Counted from the stretch's first letter, positions 27,667-38,152 are shown. The stretch: 64,000 nucleotides of DNA from Stenotrophomonas sp. BIO128-Bstrain (GCF_030128875.1 NZ_CP124620.1:434001-498000), one strand, 5' to 3'. The notes: generated from the letters alone by a model not told the origin. Numbers and translations are program-made.

Positions 27667-29070
27667 TTACTCGGCGACTTCCTCGACATCGCGCGGCGAG
27701 GGCCGCGTGTCCGGCAGCTGCCAGAAGATCAGCGTGGAGGTCAGGGTAATGGCGCCGACGCAGACGAAGGTGGCGTGCAGCGCGGCCGTCGCGCCGTGCG
27801 ACGCATCGAGATGATTGAACGCGGCCAGCAGGCTGCCGGCCGCGGCCGCACCGAAACCGGTCGCGAGCATCATCACCATCGAAAGAAGACTGTTGCCGGC
27901 ACTGGCGAAGTCGCGGTCCAGATCGCGCAGGGTCACGGTGTTCATCACGGTGAACTGCAGTGAATTGACCGCACCGAACAGGGCCAGCTGGATGATGCGG
28001 ATCCACAGCGGCTGGCCGGGCGTCATGAAGATGAAACTGGCCATCGCCAGGCCGACCAGCACGGTGTTGACCATCAGCACGCGGCGGTAGCCGAAGCGCT
28101 CGACGAGCTTGACCGCGTAGCGCTTGGAGACCATGCCCGCCGCAGCGACCGGGATCATCAACAGGCCGGCCTTCATCGGGCTCATGCCCATGCCGACCTG
28201 CAGCAGCAGTGGAATCAGCAGCGGCATGGCGCTGCTGCCGATGCGTGAGAACAGATTGCCGAGGATGCCGATGCGGTAGCTGGGCACGTGGAACAGTGCC
28301 AGCGAGAACAGCGGTGCCGTGGAGTTGGCGGCGTGCAGCCAGTAACCGACGAGGGCGGCCAGGCCGGCGACGGTCATGAGCATGACCAGTGCATGCGGGG
28401 TGGCCATGCCGGAGATGCCGTCCAGCGCGAGGGACAGTACGACCATGCCGAAGGCAAGCATGAGGTAGCCGGCGATGTCGAAGCGGGTGCGGTGTTCGGC
28501 GTAGTGGTCCGGCATGATCTTCATCGCCGCGATGTAGCCGATGATGCCGATCGGGAGGTTGATCAGGAACACCCAGTGCCAGGAGGCGACTTCGACCAGC
28601 CAGCCACCGAGGGTCGGGCCGATCAGGGGGCCGATCAGGGCGGGGATGGCGATGAAACTCATCGCGCGAAGGAATTCTTCGCGCGAGACGGAGCGCATGA
28701 CGGCCAGGCGCCCGACCGGCAGCAGCATGGCGCCGCCGATGCCCTGCAGGACGCGCGCACCGACGAGCTGGTGCAGGGTCTGGGCGAGAGCGCAGGCGAG
28801 CGAGCCGAGGGTAAACAGGATGATCGCGACGAGGAAAGTGCGTCGTGTGCCGAAGCGGTCGGCGATCCAGCCGGAGGCGGGGATGAAGGTGGCGACGGCC
28901 AGGGCGTAGCTGAAGACGACGGACTGCATCTGCAGCGGGCTTTCGCCGAGGCTGCGGGCCATGGCAGGCAATGCGGTGTTGACGATGGTGGAGTCCAGCA
29001 TCTGCATGAAGATGGCCAGCGATACGAGCCACAACAGGGGCCGGATCGAGGCGTAGCTGCTGGTCGTCAT
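27667..29070 (-). CDS. MFS multidrug efflux transporter, DHA2 (14-helix) family, MdtD-like
   Basis: A 467-residue membrane transporter with about 14 hydrophobic helices. It has the drug:H+ antiporter landmarks 'LDSTIVNTALP' in helix 1, 'ADRFGTRR' (motif A) after helix 2, 'R.LQGIGGAMLLP' (motif B) in helix 4 and 'GP.IGPTLGGWL' (motif C) in helix 5. DHA2 proteins pump varied cationic or lipophilic compounds out through the inner membrane; the substrate is not predictable. Overall phrasing is closest to the MdtD branch, but no RND partner genes are next to it. It is convergent with the kinase array, so a direct functional link is not implied. Confidence 0.88.
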   Translation of the reverse strand: MTTSSYASIRPLLWLVSLAIFMQMLDSTIVNTALPAMARSLGESPLQMQSVVFSYALAVATFIPASGWIADRFGTRRTFLVAIILFTLGSLACALAQTLHQLVGARVLQGIGGAMLLPVGRLAVMRSVSREEFLRAMSFIAIPALIGPLIGPTLGGWLVEVASWHWVFLINLPIGIIGYIAAMKIMPDHYAEHRTRFDIAGYLMLAFGMVVLSLALDGISGMATPHALVMLMTVAGLAALVGYWLHAANSTAPLFSLALFHVPSYRIGILGNLFSRIGSSAMPLLIPLLLQVGMGMSPMKAGLLMIPVAAAGMVSKRYAVKLVERFGYRRVLMVNTVLVGLAMASFIFMTPGQPLWIRIIQLALFGAVNSLQFTVMNTVTLRDLDRDFASAGNSLLSMVMMLATGFGAAAAGSLLAAFNHLDASHGATAALHATFVCVGAITLTSTLIFWQLPDTRPSPRDVEEVAE

Positions 29071-29168
29071 GGTGCGGAGCCTTCGTCAACGAGGGCGATA
29101 TGATCGCCGATGTGGGATCAGGGTGTGGTCAAGAGCCGAAGCCGAAGCATTGGGGCGTGCAACAACGA

Positions 29169-29200
29169 AAGCACGCGTCCTGGGTGCAGAACGCGTGCTT
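29169..29200 (-). terminator. Probable terminator of the aroK-aroB-WGR-hemE operon
   Basis: Read leftward, AAGCACGCGT, a 12-base loop and ACGCGTGCTT form a 10-bp stem, followed by TTTCGTTGTT. It lies 55 bp beyond the hemE stop. The T tract is weak but the stem is perfect. Confidence 0.6.
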
Positions 29201-29216
29201 CGTCGGCCGTGCCCGT

Positions 29217-29239
29217 GTAGTGCCGGCCGCTGGCCGGCT
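29217..29239. repeat. GTAG repeat downstream of hemE
   Basis: GTAG followed by TGCCGGCCGCTGGCCGGC, the standard form of the second repeat subfamily in this window. It lies between the hemE stop and the terminator-like hairpin. Confidence 0.8.
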
Positions 29240-29254
29240 ACCTGCCGATGGCGA

Positions 29255-30328
29255 TCAGCGTCGGCTCAAACGATGTACGGCTTCCACCAGCACCTGCACG
29301 TGCTCGGGATTCATGTCCGGGGACATGCCGTGGCCGAGGTTGAAGACATGGCCTTCGCGGGAGCCGCCGTTGCCTTGGGCGTAGCTGTCGAGCACTTGCC
29401 CGGCGGCGCGTTCGATGGCGGCCGGATTGCCGTAGAGCGTGGTCGGGTCGAGGTTGCCCTGGAGGGCGACGCGGCCGCCGGTGCGGGCGACGGCGTCGGC
29501 GAGGTCCAGGGTCCAGTCCACGCCGAGCGCGTCGGCGCCGGTGTCGGCCAGGGCGCCGAGGTGCAGGCCGGTGCCTTTGCCGAACAGGATCAGCGGGGTG
29601 CGGTCGCTGCCTTCACCGCGTTCGAGTTCCTGGGCGATGCGGGTCAGGTAACGCAGGGAGAATTCGCGGTACATGGTCGGGCTGAGTACCCCGCCCCAAG
29701 TGTCGAAGACCTGCAGGACCTGGGCGCCAGCCGCGCGCTGGGCGGCGAGGTAGGCGATCACCGCATCGGTGACGACCGAGAGCAGCTGGTGCAGGGCGGC
29801 CGGTTCGTTCAGGGCCATCGCCTTGATGCGGGCGAAGTCCTTGCTGCCGCCGCCTTCAACCATGTAGCAGGCCAGCGTCCACGGGCTGCCGGAGAAGCCG
29901 ATCAGGGGCACGCTGCCGTCCAGTTCGCGGCGGATCACGCGTACAGCGTCCATCACGTAGCGCAGTTCGGTTTCCATGTCCGGCACGGCCAGTCTGGCGA
30001 TGGCGGCGGCGTCGCGGACGGGGTGGCGGAACTTCGGGCCTTCGCCTTCGACGAAATACAGCTCCAGGCCCATCGCATCGGGGATGGTCAGGATGTCCGA
30101 GAACAGGATCGCCGCGTCGAGGTCGAAGCGGCGCAGCGGCTGCAGGGTGACTTCGCAGGCGATGTCCGGGTTCTTGGCCATCGCCAGGAAGCTGCCGGCC
30201 TTGGCGCGGGTGGCGCGGTACTCGGGCAGGTAACGACCGGCCTGGCGCATCAGCCAGACGGGGGTGCAGTCCACCGGTTCGCGGCGCAGGGCGCGCAGCA
30301 GGCGATCATGGCGGGAGGGGCTGGTCAC
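29255..30328 (-). CDS. hemE: Uroporphyrinogen decarboxylase
   Basis: A 357-residue enzyme of normal length. The N-terminal signature [12 protein letters not shown] (27-38), which holds the Arg residues that bind the substrate's carboxylates, is complete, as is '[13 protein letters not shown]' in the middle and the C-terminal 'FNLGHGMSP'. It removes four acetate carboxyls from uroporphyrinogen III to give coproporphyrinogen III in heme synthesis, in the cytosol. It is the last gene of a leftward run aroK-aroB-WGR-hemE, 61 bp after the WGR gene, so chorismate and heme synthesis genes probably share a transcript. Confidence 0.97.
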   Translation of the reverse strand: MTSPSRHDRLLRALRREPVDCTPVWLMRQAGRYLPEYRATRAKAGSFLAMAKNPDIACEVTLQPLRRFDLDAAILFSDILTIPDAMGLELYFVEGEGPKFRHPVRDAAAIARLAVPDMETELRYVMDAVRVIRRELDGSVPLIGFSGSPWTLACYMVEGGGSKDFARIKAMALNEPAALHQLLSVVTDAVIAYLAAQRAAGAQVLQVFDTWGGVLSPTMYREFSLRYLTRIAQELERGEGSDRTPLILFGKGTGLHLGALADTGADALGVDWTLDLADAVARTGGRVALQGNLDPTTLYGNPAAIERAAGQVLDSYAQGNGGSREGHVFNLGHGMSPDMNPEHVQVLVEAVHRLSRR

Positions 30329-30389
30329 GGAACGCTTCCTTGGGATCTGGTGGCGCGGGGCCGAATGGGGTCAGTGCGGCGGTGGCCGC

Positions 30390-30641
30390 TCAGTGCGGCG
30401 CGTCGCCGCTGGTGTAGGTCACTTCGTAGCCGCGGTGCAGGTGCGCATCGCGTGCCTTTTCGAACGCGGCCAGCGCCAGGTCTTCCTGCAGGTACAGCTC
30501 GCGGCGCAGTTGCCCGCGCCCGCCGATCGGGCCGGACTCCAGCAGCAGCTCCCAGCCGCCGAACAGGTCCGGTTGCAGGGTGAGCTGGAGATAGCGGGCC
30601 GGATCGGCACCGCGGGGATGTTGGTGCAGGAAGACGCGCAT
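30390..30641 (-). CDS. Stand-alone WGR domain protein
   Basis: An 83-residue cytosolic protein that is essentially one WGR domain: an N-terminal strand, 'YLQLTLQPDLFGGWELLLESGPIGGRGQL' and a helix ending 'F.KARDAHLHRGY'. WGR domains occur in PARPs, where they read DNA ends, and as small single-domain proteins in bacteria with no known job. The ATG at 30641 begins the conserved part; the upstream Arg-rich extension overlaps aroB and is unlikely to be translated. It sits between aroB and hemE on the same strand with short gaps, so it is probably cotranscribed. Confidence 0.82.
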   Translation of the reverse strand: MRVFLHQHPRGADPARYLQLTLQPDLFGGWELLLESGPIGGRGQLRRELYLQEDLALAAFEKARDAHLHRGYEVTYTSGDAPH

Positions 30642-30712
30642 GCCCCGATTGTAGCCGTGAACGCCGGAGGCGGCCGTCAGCAACGGGGCAGGTGCGGCGG
30701 AACGTCGCAGGC

Positions 30713-31822
30713 TCAGCCGGCGGCCAGCACGCGCAGCACGTCGGCCTCGTCGACGTCGGCGACGACTTCGGCGCGGCCGATGCCACGCCACAGCACCAGC
30801 CGCAACCGGCCGGCGACATTCTTCTTGTCCAGCCGCATCCGGGCCAGCAGCGCCTCGGGCGCCAGGCCGGCCGGAATGGCCACCGGCAGTTCGTAGCGCA
30901 GCAGCAGCTCGCGCAGCTGCTCGGTGTCTGCCTCCTCGCTCATGCCCAGCTGGGCCGACAGGCGCGCGGCCAGCACCATGCCGACCGCGACTGCTTCGCC
31001 GTGGTTGAGGTTGTCGTTGCCCGGCGCGCCGTAGCCCTGTTCGGTCTCGATCGCGTGGCCGAAGGTATGGCCGAGGTTGAGCAGGGCGCGTTCGCCCTTT
31101 TCCAGCGGATCGCGCGCGACGATCTCGGCCTTGTGCTCGCAGCTGCGCGCGATGGCCTGGGCCAGCGCGGTGTCATCGCCGGCCAGCAGCGCGGCATGTT
31201 CGGCCTGCAGCCACTGGAAGAACAGCGGATCGCGGATCGCGCCGTACTTGATCACTTCGGCCAGGCCGGCGCGCAGCTCGCGGGGCGGCAGGGTGCGCAG
31301 GGCGGCGGTGTCGGCGATGACGGCGCGCGGCGGGTGGAACGCCCCGACCAGGTTCTTGCCTTCGGGGATGTCCACCGCGGTTTTGCCGCCGACCGAGGAA
31401 TCGACCATCGCCAGCAGCGAGGTCGGCAGCTGCACGCAGTCCACGCCGCGCATCCAGCAGGCCGCGGCGAAGCCGGCCAGATCACCGGCCACGCCACCGC
31501 CGAGGGCCATTACGCAGGCATCGCGGGTGGCGCCGAGGGCGGCCAGGGCGGTGATCGCATCGCCGAAGTGGGCCAGGGTCTTGGAGGCTTCGCCGGCCGG
31601 CAGCACCAGCTCGCCGATCAGCAGGTCCGGGCGCGTGGCCAGCAGCGCCGCCTTCACCCCTGCCAGGTAAAGCGGGGCGACCGAGGAGTCGCTGAGCAGC
31701 AGCACGTGGCGGCCACGCACATGGCGGGCAAGCAGTTCTCCCTGGCCAAGCAGGCCGGGGCCGATGTGGATGGTGTAGGGGGTGTCGCCGCTGACGGCAA
31801 CGGTACGCGGGGCGGGGGTCAT
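30713..31822 (-). CDS. aroB: 3-dehydroquinate synthase
   Basis: A 369-residue enzyme with NAD-binding '[11 protein letters not shown]', the '[19 protein letters not shown]' active-site loop and the metal-binding '[11 protein letters not shown]' and '[10 protein letters not shown]' motifs, all intact. It converts DAHP to 3-dehydroquinate in the shikimate pathway, using NAD+ and a divalent metal (zinc in studied homologues). Its ATG overlaps the aroK stop by four bases, the usual aroKB coupling of gammaproteobacteria. In the cytosol. No unusual features. Confidence 0.97.
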   Translation of the reverse strand: MTPAPRTVAVSGDTPYTIHIGPGLLGQGELLARHVRGRHVLLLSDSSVAPLYLAGVKAALLATRPDLLIGELVLPAGEASKTLAHFGDAITALAALGATRDACVMALGGGVAGDLAGFAAACWMRGVDCVQLPTSLLAMVDSSVGGKTAVDIPEGKNLVGAFHPPRAVIADTAALRTLPPRELRAGLAEVIKYGAIRDPLFFQWLQAEHAALLAGDDTALAQAIARSCEHKAEIVARDPLEKGERALLNLGHTFGHAIETEQGYGAPGNDNLNHGEAVAVGMVLAARLSAQLGMSEEADTEQLRELLLRYELPVAIPAGLAPEALLARMRLDKKNVAGRLRLVLWRGIGRAEVVADVDEADVLRVLAAG

Positions 31823-32361
31823 TCAGGTGTTTCCTGTCGCTGCCACTGCGCGGCCAGGCGCAGCACCAGCTGCGCAGTGGCCTCGGCGGGCGTGTAGAGA
31901 TCGGTATCCAGCGTGAGGTCGGCCAGGCCCTGGTAGAGCGGATCGCGGGCGGCGGCCATTTCGTGCAGCACCTGCTCGCGGTCCGGGCGCTGCAGCAGCG
32001 GGCGGCCGCGGTCGCGGGCCAGCCGCTCCAGCTGGGCCGGCACGCTGACCCGCAGGTAGACCACGAAGCCGCGCCGGGCGATGGCCGCGCGGTTGTCCGG
32101 GTCCAGCACGGCGCCCCCCCCGGTGGAGATCAACTGGCCGTGGCCGTCCAGCAGAGCGTGCAGGACATGGCGTTCGTGCTGGCGGAACCCGGCTTCCCCG
32201 GCGAGTTCGAAGATCGCCGGAATGCTGGCCCCGGTGCTGTCCACGATGGCCTGGTCGGCATCCACGAAGTCCAGCGTGAAGCGCTCGGCCAGCCGGCGCC
32301 CGATGCAGGTTTTGCCGGCGCCCATCGGGCCAATCAGGATCAGGTTCGGAGCGGGATTCAT
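31819..32361 (-). CDS. aroK: Shikimate kinase
   Basis: A 180-residue P-loop kinase: Walker A GPMGAGKT (11-18), 'DADQAI' for Mg and shikimate binding, 'GFRQHE', 'STGGGAV' and the lid 'RDRGRPLLQ'. It phosphorylates shikimate at the 3-position with ATP. The usual Ser or Thr after GK is present as Thr18, with the less common Cys next to it. The ATG at 32361 is preferred; one at 32379 would add six residues. First gene of the operon, divergent from the dodecin gene with 95 bp between starts. Confidence 0.95.
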   Translation of the reverse strand: MNPAPNLILIGPMGAGKTCIGRRLAERFTLDFVDADQAIVDSTGASIPAIFELAGEAGFRQHERHVLHALLDGHGQLISTGGGAVLDPDNRAAIARRGFVVYLRVSVPAQLERLARDRGRPLLQRPDREQVLHEMAAARDPLYQGLADLTLDTDLYTPAEATAQLVLRLAAQWQRQETPE

Positions 32362-32456
32362 TACCCTCGATCCTAACATCTCCGTGCCATCGCCTTTACG
32401 CGGCGGCCCCCATGGTGGGCGGGTGCGGACTGTCCCGCGCGCCACCGGAGCGAACC

Positions 32457-32660
32457 ATGTCTGTCGCCAAGATCATCGAGATCAACGCCTCGTCCAAGAC
32501 CAGCGTCGAAGACGCCGTGCGCAGCGGCCTGAAGAAGGTCTCCGAGACGGTCAAAGGCATCCAGGGCGCCTGGATCAATGAAACCAAGGTGGTGACCGAT
32601 GGCGAAGGCAACATCACCGAGTGGCGGGTGAACCTGCGCGTGACCTTCCTGGTCAGCTGA
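32457..32660 (+). CDS. Dodecin family flavin-binding protein
   Basis: A 67-residue protein with the dodecin pattern: '[31 protein letters not shown]' and a C-terminal beta strand '[12 protein letters not shown]'. Dodecins assemble as hollow dodecamers that store flavin (FMN, riboflavin) or CoA in the cytosol. The aromatic Trp near residue 40, which stacks on the flavin, is present. GGAG lies 8 bp before the ATG. It is a single-gene unit, convergent with the P-loop kinase. Confidence 0.93.
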   Translation: MSVAKIIEINASSKTSVEDAVRSGLKKVSETVKGIQGAWINETKVVTDGEGNITEWRVNLRVTFLVS

Positions 32661-32687
32661 TCGCCGCGGGCTCGGCTCCGGCGCCGG

Positions 32688-33515
32688 TCAGCGCGTGGCG
32701 ACGATCCGGCGCTGCTCGTCCAGCGCGATCACCTTGTCCGCCCGTTCCGGCAGGGTGCGCAGGGCCTGGCGGCTGACCCGTTCGTAGTACTGCACGAACC
32801 GCTCCAACTGGGCGCGGCTCATGCTGCTGCGGTCGGGCTGGGCGGCCTGCAGGTTCTGCTCCTGCTGCCAGCGCCAGCGCGGGATCACCGAGAAATCCGG
32901 CGGCTGCAGGAACCACAGCCGGTCGCATCGCTGCCACAGCGCGGGGTACTGCTCGGCCAGTGCCTGATTGCACCAGCGCCGCCAGCGGCCATCCACATCG
33001 GCCTCGCGCTCGAGTGCATTGAGCGGTGGCTCCAATTCGGCCTCACCCTGCGCGGGCGTGCCAAGGAACCAGCCTTCGAACACCAGCAGGTCGAGGGGAC
33101 CGTCGATGCGTGTCCAGTCTTTCTCCGGCAGGCGCTCGTCAGCGAGCTTGTCGAACCGGGGCAAGGCGACCGGCCCACCAGCGGCGACCGCGTCCAGCGT
33201 GGCATGGGCCAAGGCCAGATCGTGGGTGCCCGGCGGGCCGCGGGTCAGCAGCAGCGGGTGGACCTGCCGCGCCAGGCGTTGGCGCTGGGCACGGGTCAGG
33301 TAGACATCATCGATGGAAAGCATGGCCGCGCGCAGGCCGCGCGTTTCCGCCAGCGCCACGACCTGGGCGGCCAGCGTCGATTTGCCACTCCCCTGCAGGC
33401 CGCTGATCGCCAATACTGGGATGGCCGCACCGCAGCTCAATGCGTCATCCAGCGCCTGCGCGACCAGCGCATCCGGAAAACCTTTTGTCGGGGGCATGTA
33501 CGCAGGTGCAGGCAT
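32688..33515 (-). CDS. P-loop kinase, D-glycerate 3-kinase type
   Basis: A 275-residue protein with Walker A '[10 protein letters not shown]' near residue 40, 'SIDDVYL' near 67 and '[14 protein letters not shown]', a string typical of the plant- and yeast-type glycerate kinase branch. 'VFEGWFLG' follows as Walker B. Members phosphorylate D-glycerate at the 3-position, but many bacterial relatives are untested, so the substrate is inference. Start at 33515; an inner ATG at 33497 is possible. It is divergent from pdxH with 41 bp between starts. Confidence 0.8.
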   Translation of the reverse strand: MPAPAYMPPTKGFPDALVAQALDDALSCGAAIPVLAISGLQGSGKSTLAAQVVALAETRGLRAAMLSIDDVYLTRAQRQRLARQVHPLLLTRGPPGTHDLALAHATLDAVAAGGPVALPRFDKLADERLPEKDWTRIDGPLDLLVFEGWFLGTPAQGEAELEPPLNALEREADVDGRWRRWCNQALAEQYPALWQRCDRLWFLQPPDFSVIPRWRWQQEQNLQAAQPDRSSMSRAQLERFVQYYERVSRQALRTLPERADKVIALDEQRRIVATR

Positions 33516-33556
33516 GCAGCGACAATAAACCCAAACCGCGTGACAAGAAAACCGCC

Positions 33557-34156
33557 ATGACCGATCTGTATGCCGAAGCGTTGTCCACCTTTGCCGGGCT
33601 GTTTGAAGAAGCCAAGGCGAGCCGGGAAGTCGAACCCAATGCGATGACCGTGGCCACGGCCGACCAGAACCGCCAGCCTTCGGCGCGCACAGTGCTGCTC
33701 AAGGCGTTCGACGAACGCGGTTTCGTGTTCTACACCCACCTGGACAGCCACAAGGGCCGTGAGCTGCAGGCCAATCCGCAGGCCGCGCTGCTGTTCCTGT
33801 GGCGCAGCCTGCGCGAGGCCGGCATCCAGGTGCGCATCGAAGGGCGGGTGGAGCAGGTCAGCGATGCCGAGGCTGATGCGTACTTCGCCTCGCGCCCGCG
33901 CATGAGCCAGATTGGCGCGTGGGCGTCGCTGCAATCGAAGACGCTGGCCTCACGCGAGGAGTTCGATGCACGCGTGGCGACCACCGAGGCCAGCTTCGAC
34001 GGCCGCGATGTGCCGCGCCCGGACGGCTGGAGCGGCCTGCGCGTGGTGCCGCAGCGGATCGAGTTCTGGTACGGCGCGCAGTTCCGCCTGCACGAGCGCT
34101 GGTGCTATGAGGTCGGCGCCGATGGCCAGTGGAGCAAGCGGATGCTGTTCCCGTAA
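33557..34156 (+). CDS. pdxH: Pyridoxamine/pyridoxine 5'-phosphate oxidase
   Basis: A 199-residue FMN flavoprotein with '[28 protein letters not shown]', 'F.WRSL.RQV'-like segment (here [17 protein letters not shown]) and the C-terminal '[27 protein letters not shown]'. It makes pyridoxal 5'-phosphate, the cofactor needed by MetB in this window among others. The ATG at 33557 gives the expected length. The stop (34154-34156) directly abuts the stop of the convergent prpR (34157), with no bases between the two genes. Confidence 0.96.
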   Translation: MTDLYAEALSTFAGLFEEAKASREVEPNAMTVATADQNRQPSARTVLLKAFDERGFVFYTHLDSHKGRELQANPQAALLFLWRSLREAGIQVRIEGRVEQVSDAEADAYFASRPRMSQIGAWASLQSKTLASREEFDARVATTEASFDGRDVPRPDGWSGLRVVPQRIEFWYGAQFRLHERWCYEVGADGQWSKRMLFP

Positions 34157-35779
34157 TCACCCCGGCGTCGCCTCGCGCAGCCATCGCCACAGCGTGGTCC
34201 GCGAAACCCCCAGCTGTGCGCAGGCCTGCTCGCGGTTGCCGCCGCAGTCGGCCAGCAGTTGCTGTAGTGCGTCCGCATCCGGCCGCGCCGCCGTTGCAGC
34301 GGTGAGTGCCCCGGGTGGGGTGGTGGCTCGGCTCGCGGGCACGGTGTGCACTGCATGCAGCTCCGGCAGCCAGTGCAGCATCTGCGGCAACGACAGCTCA
34401 CCCGGCTGCTGCTGCCAGTGGATGCGCAGCCGGTCCACCATGTTGCGAAGTTCACGCACATTGCCGGGCCACGGGTAGTCGCGCAGCCGCGCCAGTGCCT
34501 CGGCGGAGAGCGGGGCGTCCGTACCTGCGAGCTGCCGGAAGAAGTGGCTCACCAGCAAGGGGACATCCTCTCGCCGTTCGTGCAGCGTCGGCAGCGCGAT
34601 GCGCAGTGCGGCCAGGCGGTAGTAAAGGTCACGGCGGAAGCGCTGCGCCTCCACCAGTGATTCCAGCGTCTGCAGCGTGGCGGCGACCACGCGTACGTCC
34701 ACCGGCGTCGGCTCGGTGGCGCCCACGCGCAGCACTTCGCGCTCTTCCAGAACACGCAGCAACCGGGTCTGCAGCGGCAACGGCAGTTCGCCGATTTCAT
34801 CCAGGAACAGGGTGCCGCCGTCGGCCGCTTCCACCAGGCCCACGCGACCGCCGCGGCGGGCCCCGGTGAACGCCCCTTCGTTGTAACCGAACAGCTCGGC
34901 TTCGAGCAGGGATTCGCTGATCGCCCCGCAGTTCAGCGCGACGAAGCGGCCACGCCGGCCGCTGGCGCTGTGCAGTTGCCGCGCCACCAGTTCCTTGCCG
35001 GTGCCGGTGGCGCCCGTGATCAGCACCGTGCTGTCGTAAGGCGCATACAGTGCGATGTGCTCGCGCACCTGCTGCATCGCGGCACTGTCGCCGAGCAGCG
35101 CATGGTCGGCATCGCGTCGCTTGGGCGGTGCCCGCCGCCGCAGCGAGGACGCACCGGAGCGGGCCAGGGTCTGGGTCAGCTCCAGCGCATGTTCGAAGGC
35201 CTGTCGTACCGAGTCGGCCGAGTACAGCAGCACGCCGGGCAGTCCGACCTGCTCGGCATGGTCGATCGCCATGCCGGTGCCGACGATGACCTCGATGCCA
35301 TTGGCGCGCATGTCCGCGATGCAGTCGCGCGCGTCCTCGCGGGTGACGAAGCGGCGATGCTCGATGTCCAGCCCGAAGCTGTGCTGGAAACTGCCGAAGG
35401 TCGGCACATCGGTGGCATGGGTGACCAGGCCGATCCTGGGGGCGATCCGGCGTGCGCGCGCCAGCGCTTCCATCAGGTCGAAGCCGTTGGCCTGGATCGG
35501 GACCAGCGGCACCTCCAGCCGGCTGCGCAGGTAGGCCGCATTCGAGCCGCCGGCGATCACCACGTCGCAGTGTTCGCGGCGCAGGCGCTGGCCGATCACA
35601 TCCACCGCCTCCTCGAAGCCGAGGTTGATGGGCACGATGCGGGCGCGGCGGTCGAACTCCGGGATCACATCGCCGAGCAGGCCGGTCAAGCGCGACACGC
35701 TGACCGTCCAGATCACCGGCAGCTGGCCGGCTTCCGGATCAGACAGGCGGGAGCGGTGGCGGGGCAGGCTGATCGACAT
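34157..35779 (-). CDS. prpR: Sigma-54 dependent propionate catabolism regulator PrpR
   Basis: A 540-residue enhancer-binding protein: N-terminal PrpR sensor domain (about 20-200), AAA+ domain with Walker A 'GATGTGKE', the sigma-54 loop GAFTGA and Walker B '[12 protein letters not shown]', then a Fis-type helix-turn-helix at the end ('[20 protein letters not shown]'). In enteric homologues it is switched on by 2-methylcitrate. The gene is divergent from prpB. Its start lies 6 bp from the first of several TGTTTCA boxes, so it probably also limits its own expression. The GAFTGA loop agrees with the consensus sigma-54 promoter in front of prpB. Confidence 0.95.
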   Translation of the reverse strand: MSISLPRHRSRLSDPEAGQLPVIWTVSVSRLTGLLGDVIPEFDRRARIVPINLGFEEAVDVIGQRLRREHCDVVIAGGSNAAYLRSRLEVPLVPIQANGFDLMEALARARRIAPRIGLVTHATDVPTFGSFQHSFGLDIEHRRFVTREDARDCIADMRANGIEVIVGTGMAIDHAEQVGLPGVLLYSADSVRQAFEHALELTQTLARSGASSLRRRAPPKRRDADHALLGDSAAMQQVREHIALYAPYDSTVLITGATGTGKELVARQLHSASGRRGRFVALNCGAISESLLEAELFGYNEGAFTGARRGGRVGLVEAADGGTLFLDEIGELPLPLQTRLLRVLEEREVLRVGATEPTPVDVRVVAATLQTLESLVEAQRFRRDLYYRLAALRIALPTLHERREDVPLLVSHFFRQLAGTDAPLSAEALARLRDYPWPGNVRELRNMVDRLRIHWQQQPGELSLPQMLHWLPELHAVHTVPASRATTPPGALTAATAARPDADALQQLLADCGGNREQACAQLGVSRTTLWRWLREATPG

Positions 35780-35784
35780 GGGCG

Positions 35785-35844
35785 TGTTTCAGTGTTTCAG
35801 TTCCAGCCATGTTACAGGTGTTTCAATGTTTCAAGGTGAAACAT
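35785..35844. promoter_or_regulatory. PrpR operator array
   Basis: TGTTTCA occurs directly at 35785-35791, 35793-35799, 35819-35825 and 35827-35833, and inverted (TGAAACA) at 35837-35843. The last two form a perfect palindrome, ATGTTTCA-AGG-TGAAACAT (35826-35844). The array sits 44 to 100 bp upstream of the -24 element of prpB and directly before prpR, as expected for an enhancer site of a sigma-54 activator that also controls itself. Confidence 0.78.
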
Positions 35845-35887
35845 CCTCGTCCCGGTGTTGAATCAATGAAATCAGTTACTTGCGAGC

Positions 35888-35902
35888 TGGCACGGCCCTT
35901 GC
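35888..35902 (+). promoter_or_regulatory. Sigma-54 promoter of the prp operon
   Basis: TGGCACGGCCCTTGC matches the -24/-12 consensus (TGGCACG-N4-TTGC) at every fixed position. Transcription should begin near 35914, 23 bp before the prpB start. Confidence 0.9.
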
Positions 35903-35936
35903 GCTTATCCACCGGTCAACCACGATGGAATGCCGC

Positions 35937-36827
35937 ATGAGCACCCCTGTTTCCTCCGCTGGCGCCCGTTTCCGCGCCGCACTGGCCGCCGAATCCCCGT
36001 TGCAGGTGATCGGTGCAATCAACGCCAACCACGCGCTGCTGGCCAAGCGTGCCGGTTACCGGGCCATCTACCTGTCCGGCGGCGGCGTCGCGGCCGGCTC
36101 GCTGGGCCTGCCGGACCTGGGCATCAACACGCTGGAAGACGTGCTGATCGACGTGCGCCGCATCACCGATGTGTGCGACCTGCCGCTGATGGTGGACATC
36201 GACACCGGGTTCGGCCCGAGCGCGTTCAACATCGCGCGCACCGTCAAGTCGCTGATCAAGGCCGGCGCGGCTGCCTGCCATATCGAAGACCAGGTCGGCG
36301 CCAAGCGCTGCGGTCACCGGCCGGGCAAGGAGATCGTGTCGCAGGGGGAGATGGTGGACCGGGTCAAGGCCGCCGCCGATGCCAAGACCGATCCGGACTT
36401 CTTCCTGATCGCGCGCACCGATGCCATCCAGGTGGACGGTGTGGATGCCGCGATCGAGCGCGCCATCGCCTGCGTCGAGGCCGGTGCCGACGGCATCTTC
36501 GCCGAGGCCGCCTACGATCTGGACACCTATCGCCGTTTCGTCGATGCGGTGAAGGTGCCGGTGCTGGCCAACATCACCGAGTTCGGTGCCACGCCGCTGT
36601 TCAGCCGCGATGAACTGGCTTCGGCCGGCGTCGCCATCCATCTGTTCCCGCTGTCCGCGTTCCGTGCTGCCAACAAGGCGGCCGAGAACGTGTATGAGAC
36701 CATTCGCCGCGAGGGCCACCAGCGTAATGTGGTGGAGGCGATGCAGACCCGCGAGGAACTTTACGACCGTATCGGTTACCACGCCTTCGAGCGGCAGCTC
36801 GATGCGTTGTTCGCCGCCAAGAAGTAA
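35937..36827 (+). CDS. prpB: 2-methylisocitrate lyase
   Basis: A 296-residue enzyme of the isocitrate lyase/PEP mutase family. It has the catalytic KRCGH motif (123-127, Cys125), the metal-binding 'VDIDTGFG' (86-93) and 'HIEDQ'. PrpB splits 2-methylisocitrate into pyruvate and succinate, the last step of the methylcitrate cycle. The ATG at 35937 begins the conserved part; one at 35925 would add four residues. First gene of the operon behind the sigma-54 promoter, followed by prpC after 28 bp. Confidence 0.96.
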   Translation: MSTPVSSAGARFRAALAAESPLQVIGAINANHALLAKRAGYRAIYLSGGGVAAGSLGLPDLGINTLEDVLIDVRRITDVCDLPLMVDIDTGFGPSAFNIARTVKSLIKAGAAACHIEDQVGAKRCGHRPGKEIVSQGEMVDRVKAAADAKTDPDFFLIARTDAIQVDGVDAAIERAIACVEAGADGIFAEAAYDLDTYRRFVDAVKVPVLANITEFGATPLFSRDELASAGVAIHLFPLSAFRAANKAAENVYETIRREGHQRNVVEAMQTREELYDRIGYHAFERQLDALFAAKK

Positions 36828-36855
36828 GACCGCACACTAGTTTTCTGGAGGGATC

Positions 36856-38013
36856 ATGAGCGACACCACTACCGCCCCCGGCTTCAAGCCGAAGAAATCC
36901 GTCGCCCTGTCGGGCACCGCCGCCGGCAACACCGCGCTGTGCACCGTCGGCCGCAGCGGCAATGACCTGCACTACCGCGGGTATGACATCGCCGATCTGG
37001 CCAACACCAGCGAGTTCGAGGAAATCGCGCATCTGCTGGTTCACGGCAAACTGCCGACCCGCGCCGAGCTGGTGGCCTACAAGACCAAGCTGAAGTCGCT
37101 GCGGGGCATCCCGGCCGCGGTCAAGGCCGCGCTGGAAGAACTGCCGCCGTCGGCGCACCCGATGGACGTGATGCGCACCGGCGTCTCCGTGCTGGGCTGC
37201 GTGTCGCCGGAGAAGGATGACCACAACCATCCAGGCGCGCGCGACATCGCCGACAAGCTGATGGCCTGCCTGGGCTCGATGCTGCTGTACTGGTACCACT
37301 GGAGCCACAACGGTCGTGCGATCGACGTGGAGACCGACGATGACTCCATCGGTGGCCACTTCCTGCACCTGCTGCACGGTGAGAAGCCGCAGGATTCGTG
37401 GGTCAAGGCGATGCACACCTCGCTGATCCTGTACGCCGAGCACGAGTTCAACGCCTCCACCTTCGCCTGCCGTGTCATCGCCGGCACCGGCAGCGACATG
37501 TACAGTGCGATCACCGGCGGCATTGGTGCCCTGCGCGGTCCCAAGCATGGTGGCGCCAATGAAGTGGCCTTCGAAGTGCAGAAGCGCTACGACAGCCCGG
37601 ATGATGCCGAGGCCGATATCAAGGCCCGCGTGGAGCGCAAGGAAGTCGTGATCGGTTTCGGCCACCCGGTCTATACCGTCAGCGACCCGCGCAACAACAT
37701 CATCAAGGAGGTCGCGCGCGACCTGTCCGCCGAGCAGCAGAACGTCAAGATGTACGACATCGCCGAGCGTCTGGAATCGGTGATGTGGGACATCAAGAAG
37801 ATGTTCCCGAACCTGGATTGGTTCAGCGCGGTCAGCTATCACATGATGGGCGTGCCGACGGCGATGTTCACCCCGCTGTTCGTAATCGCGCGTACCTCCG
37901 GTTGGAGCGCGCACATCATCGAACAGCGCATCGACGGCAAGATCATCCGCCCGAGTGCGAACTACACCGGCCCGGAAGACCAGGCCTTCGTGCCGATCGA
38001 CCAGCGCAAGTAA
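36856..38013 (+). CDS. prpC: 2-methylcitrate synthase
   Basis: A 385-residue citrate-synthase-family enzyme with the active-site His segments 'GPKHGGANE' and 'GFGHPVYT' and the early 'YRGYDI.DLA'. It condenses propionyl-CoA with oxaloacetate to 2-methylcitrate. The length and the '[10 protein letters not shown]'-like N-terminus point to PrpC and not the larger TCA citrate synthase. A strong GGAGGG ribosome site precedes the ATG. Second gene of the prp operon. Confidence 0.95.
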   Translation: MSDTTTAPGFKPKKSVALSGTAAGNTALCTVGRSGNDLHYRGYDIADLANTSEFEEIAHLLVHGKLPTRAELVAYKTKLKSLRGIPAAVKAALEELPPSAHPMDVMRTGVSVLGCVSPEKDDHNHPGARDIADKLMACLGSMLLYWYHWSHNGRAIDVETDDDSIGGHFLHLLHGEKPQDSWVKAMHTSLILYAEHEFNASTFACRVIAGTGSDMYSAITGGIGALRGPKHGGANEVAFEVQKRYDSPDDAEADIKARVERKEVVIGFGHPVYTVSDPRNNIIKEVARDLSAEQQNVKMYDIAERLESVMWDIKKMFPNLDWFSAVSYHMMGVPTAMFTPLFVIARTSGWSAHIIEQRIDGKIIRPSANYTGPEDQAFVPIDQRK

Positions 38014-38025
38014 GACCGACGTACC

Positions 38026-38046
38026 GCACCCGTTCGCGGGTGCTTT
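38026..38046 (+). terminator. UUCG-tetraloop hairpin between prpC and acnD
   Basis: GCACCCG, a TTCG loop and CGGGTGC form a very stable 7-bp hairpin (38026-38043) followed by TTT. It starts 13 bp after the prpC stop. It may reduce read-through into acnD or protect the prpBC message from 3' decay; the T run is too short for a strong terminator. Confidence 0.5.
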
Positions 38047-38152
38047 GCGGAACAGGCCGGCGCGATGCCGGTCTGCTCCGTTGCGGCGTCGCTACTCCTT
38101 CTTCGCCGGTGTCACGACGCCCCGGCCCGCCAACAAGCAGCTATCGCCAGCC

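Noticed and set aside
34150..34160. Directly abutting stop codons of pdxH and prpR considered as an overlap or frameshift
   Set aside because: Both proteins have normal lengths and complete C-termini; it is simply tight convergent packing.
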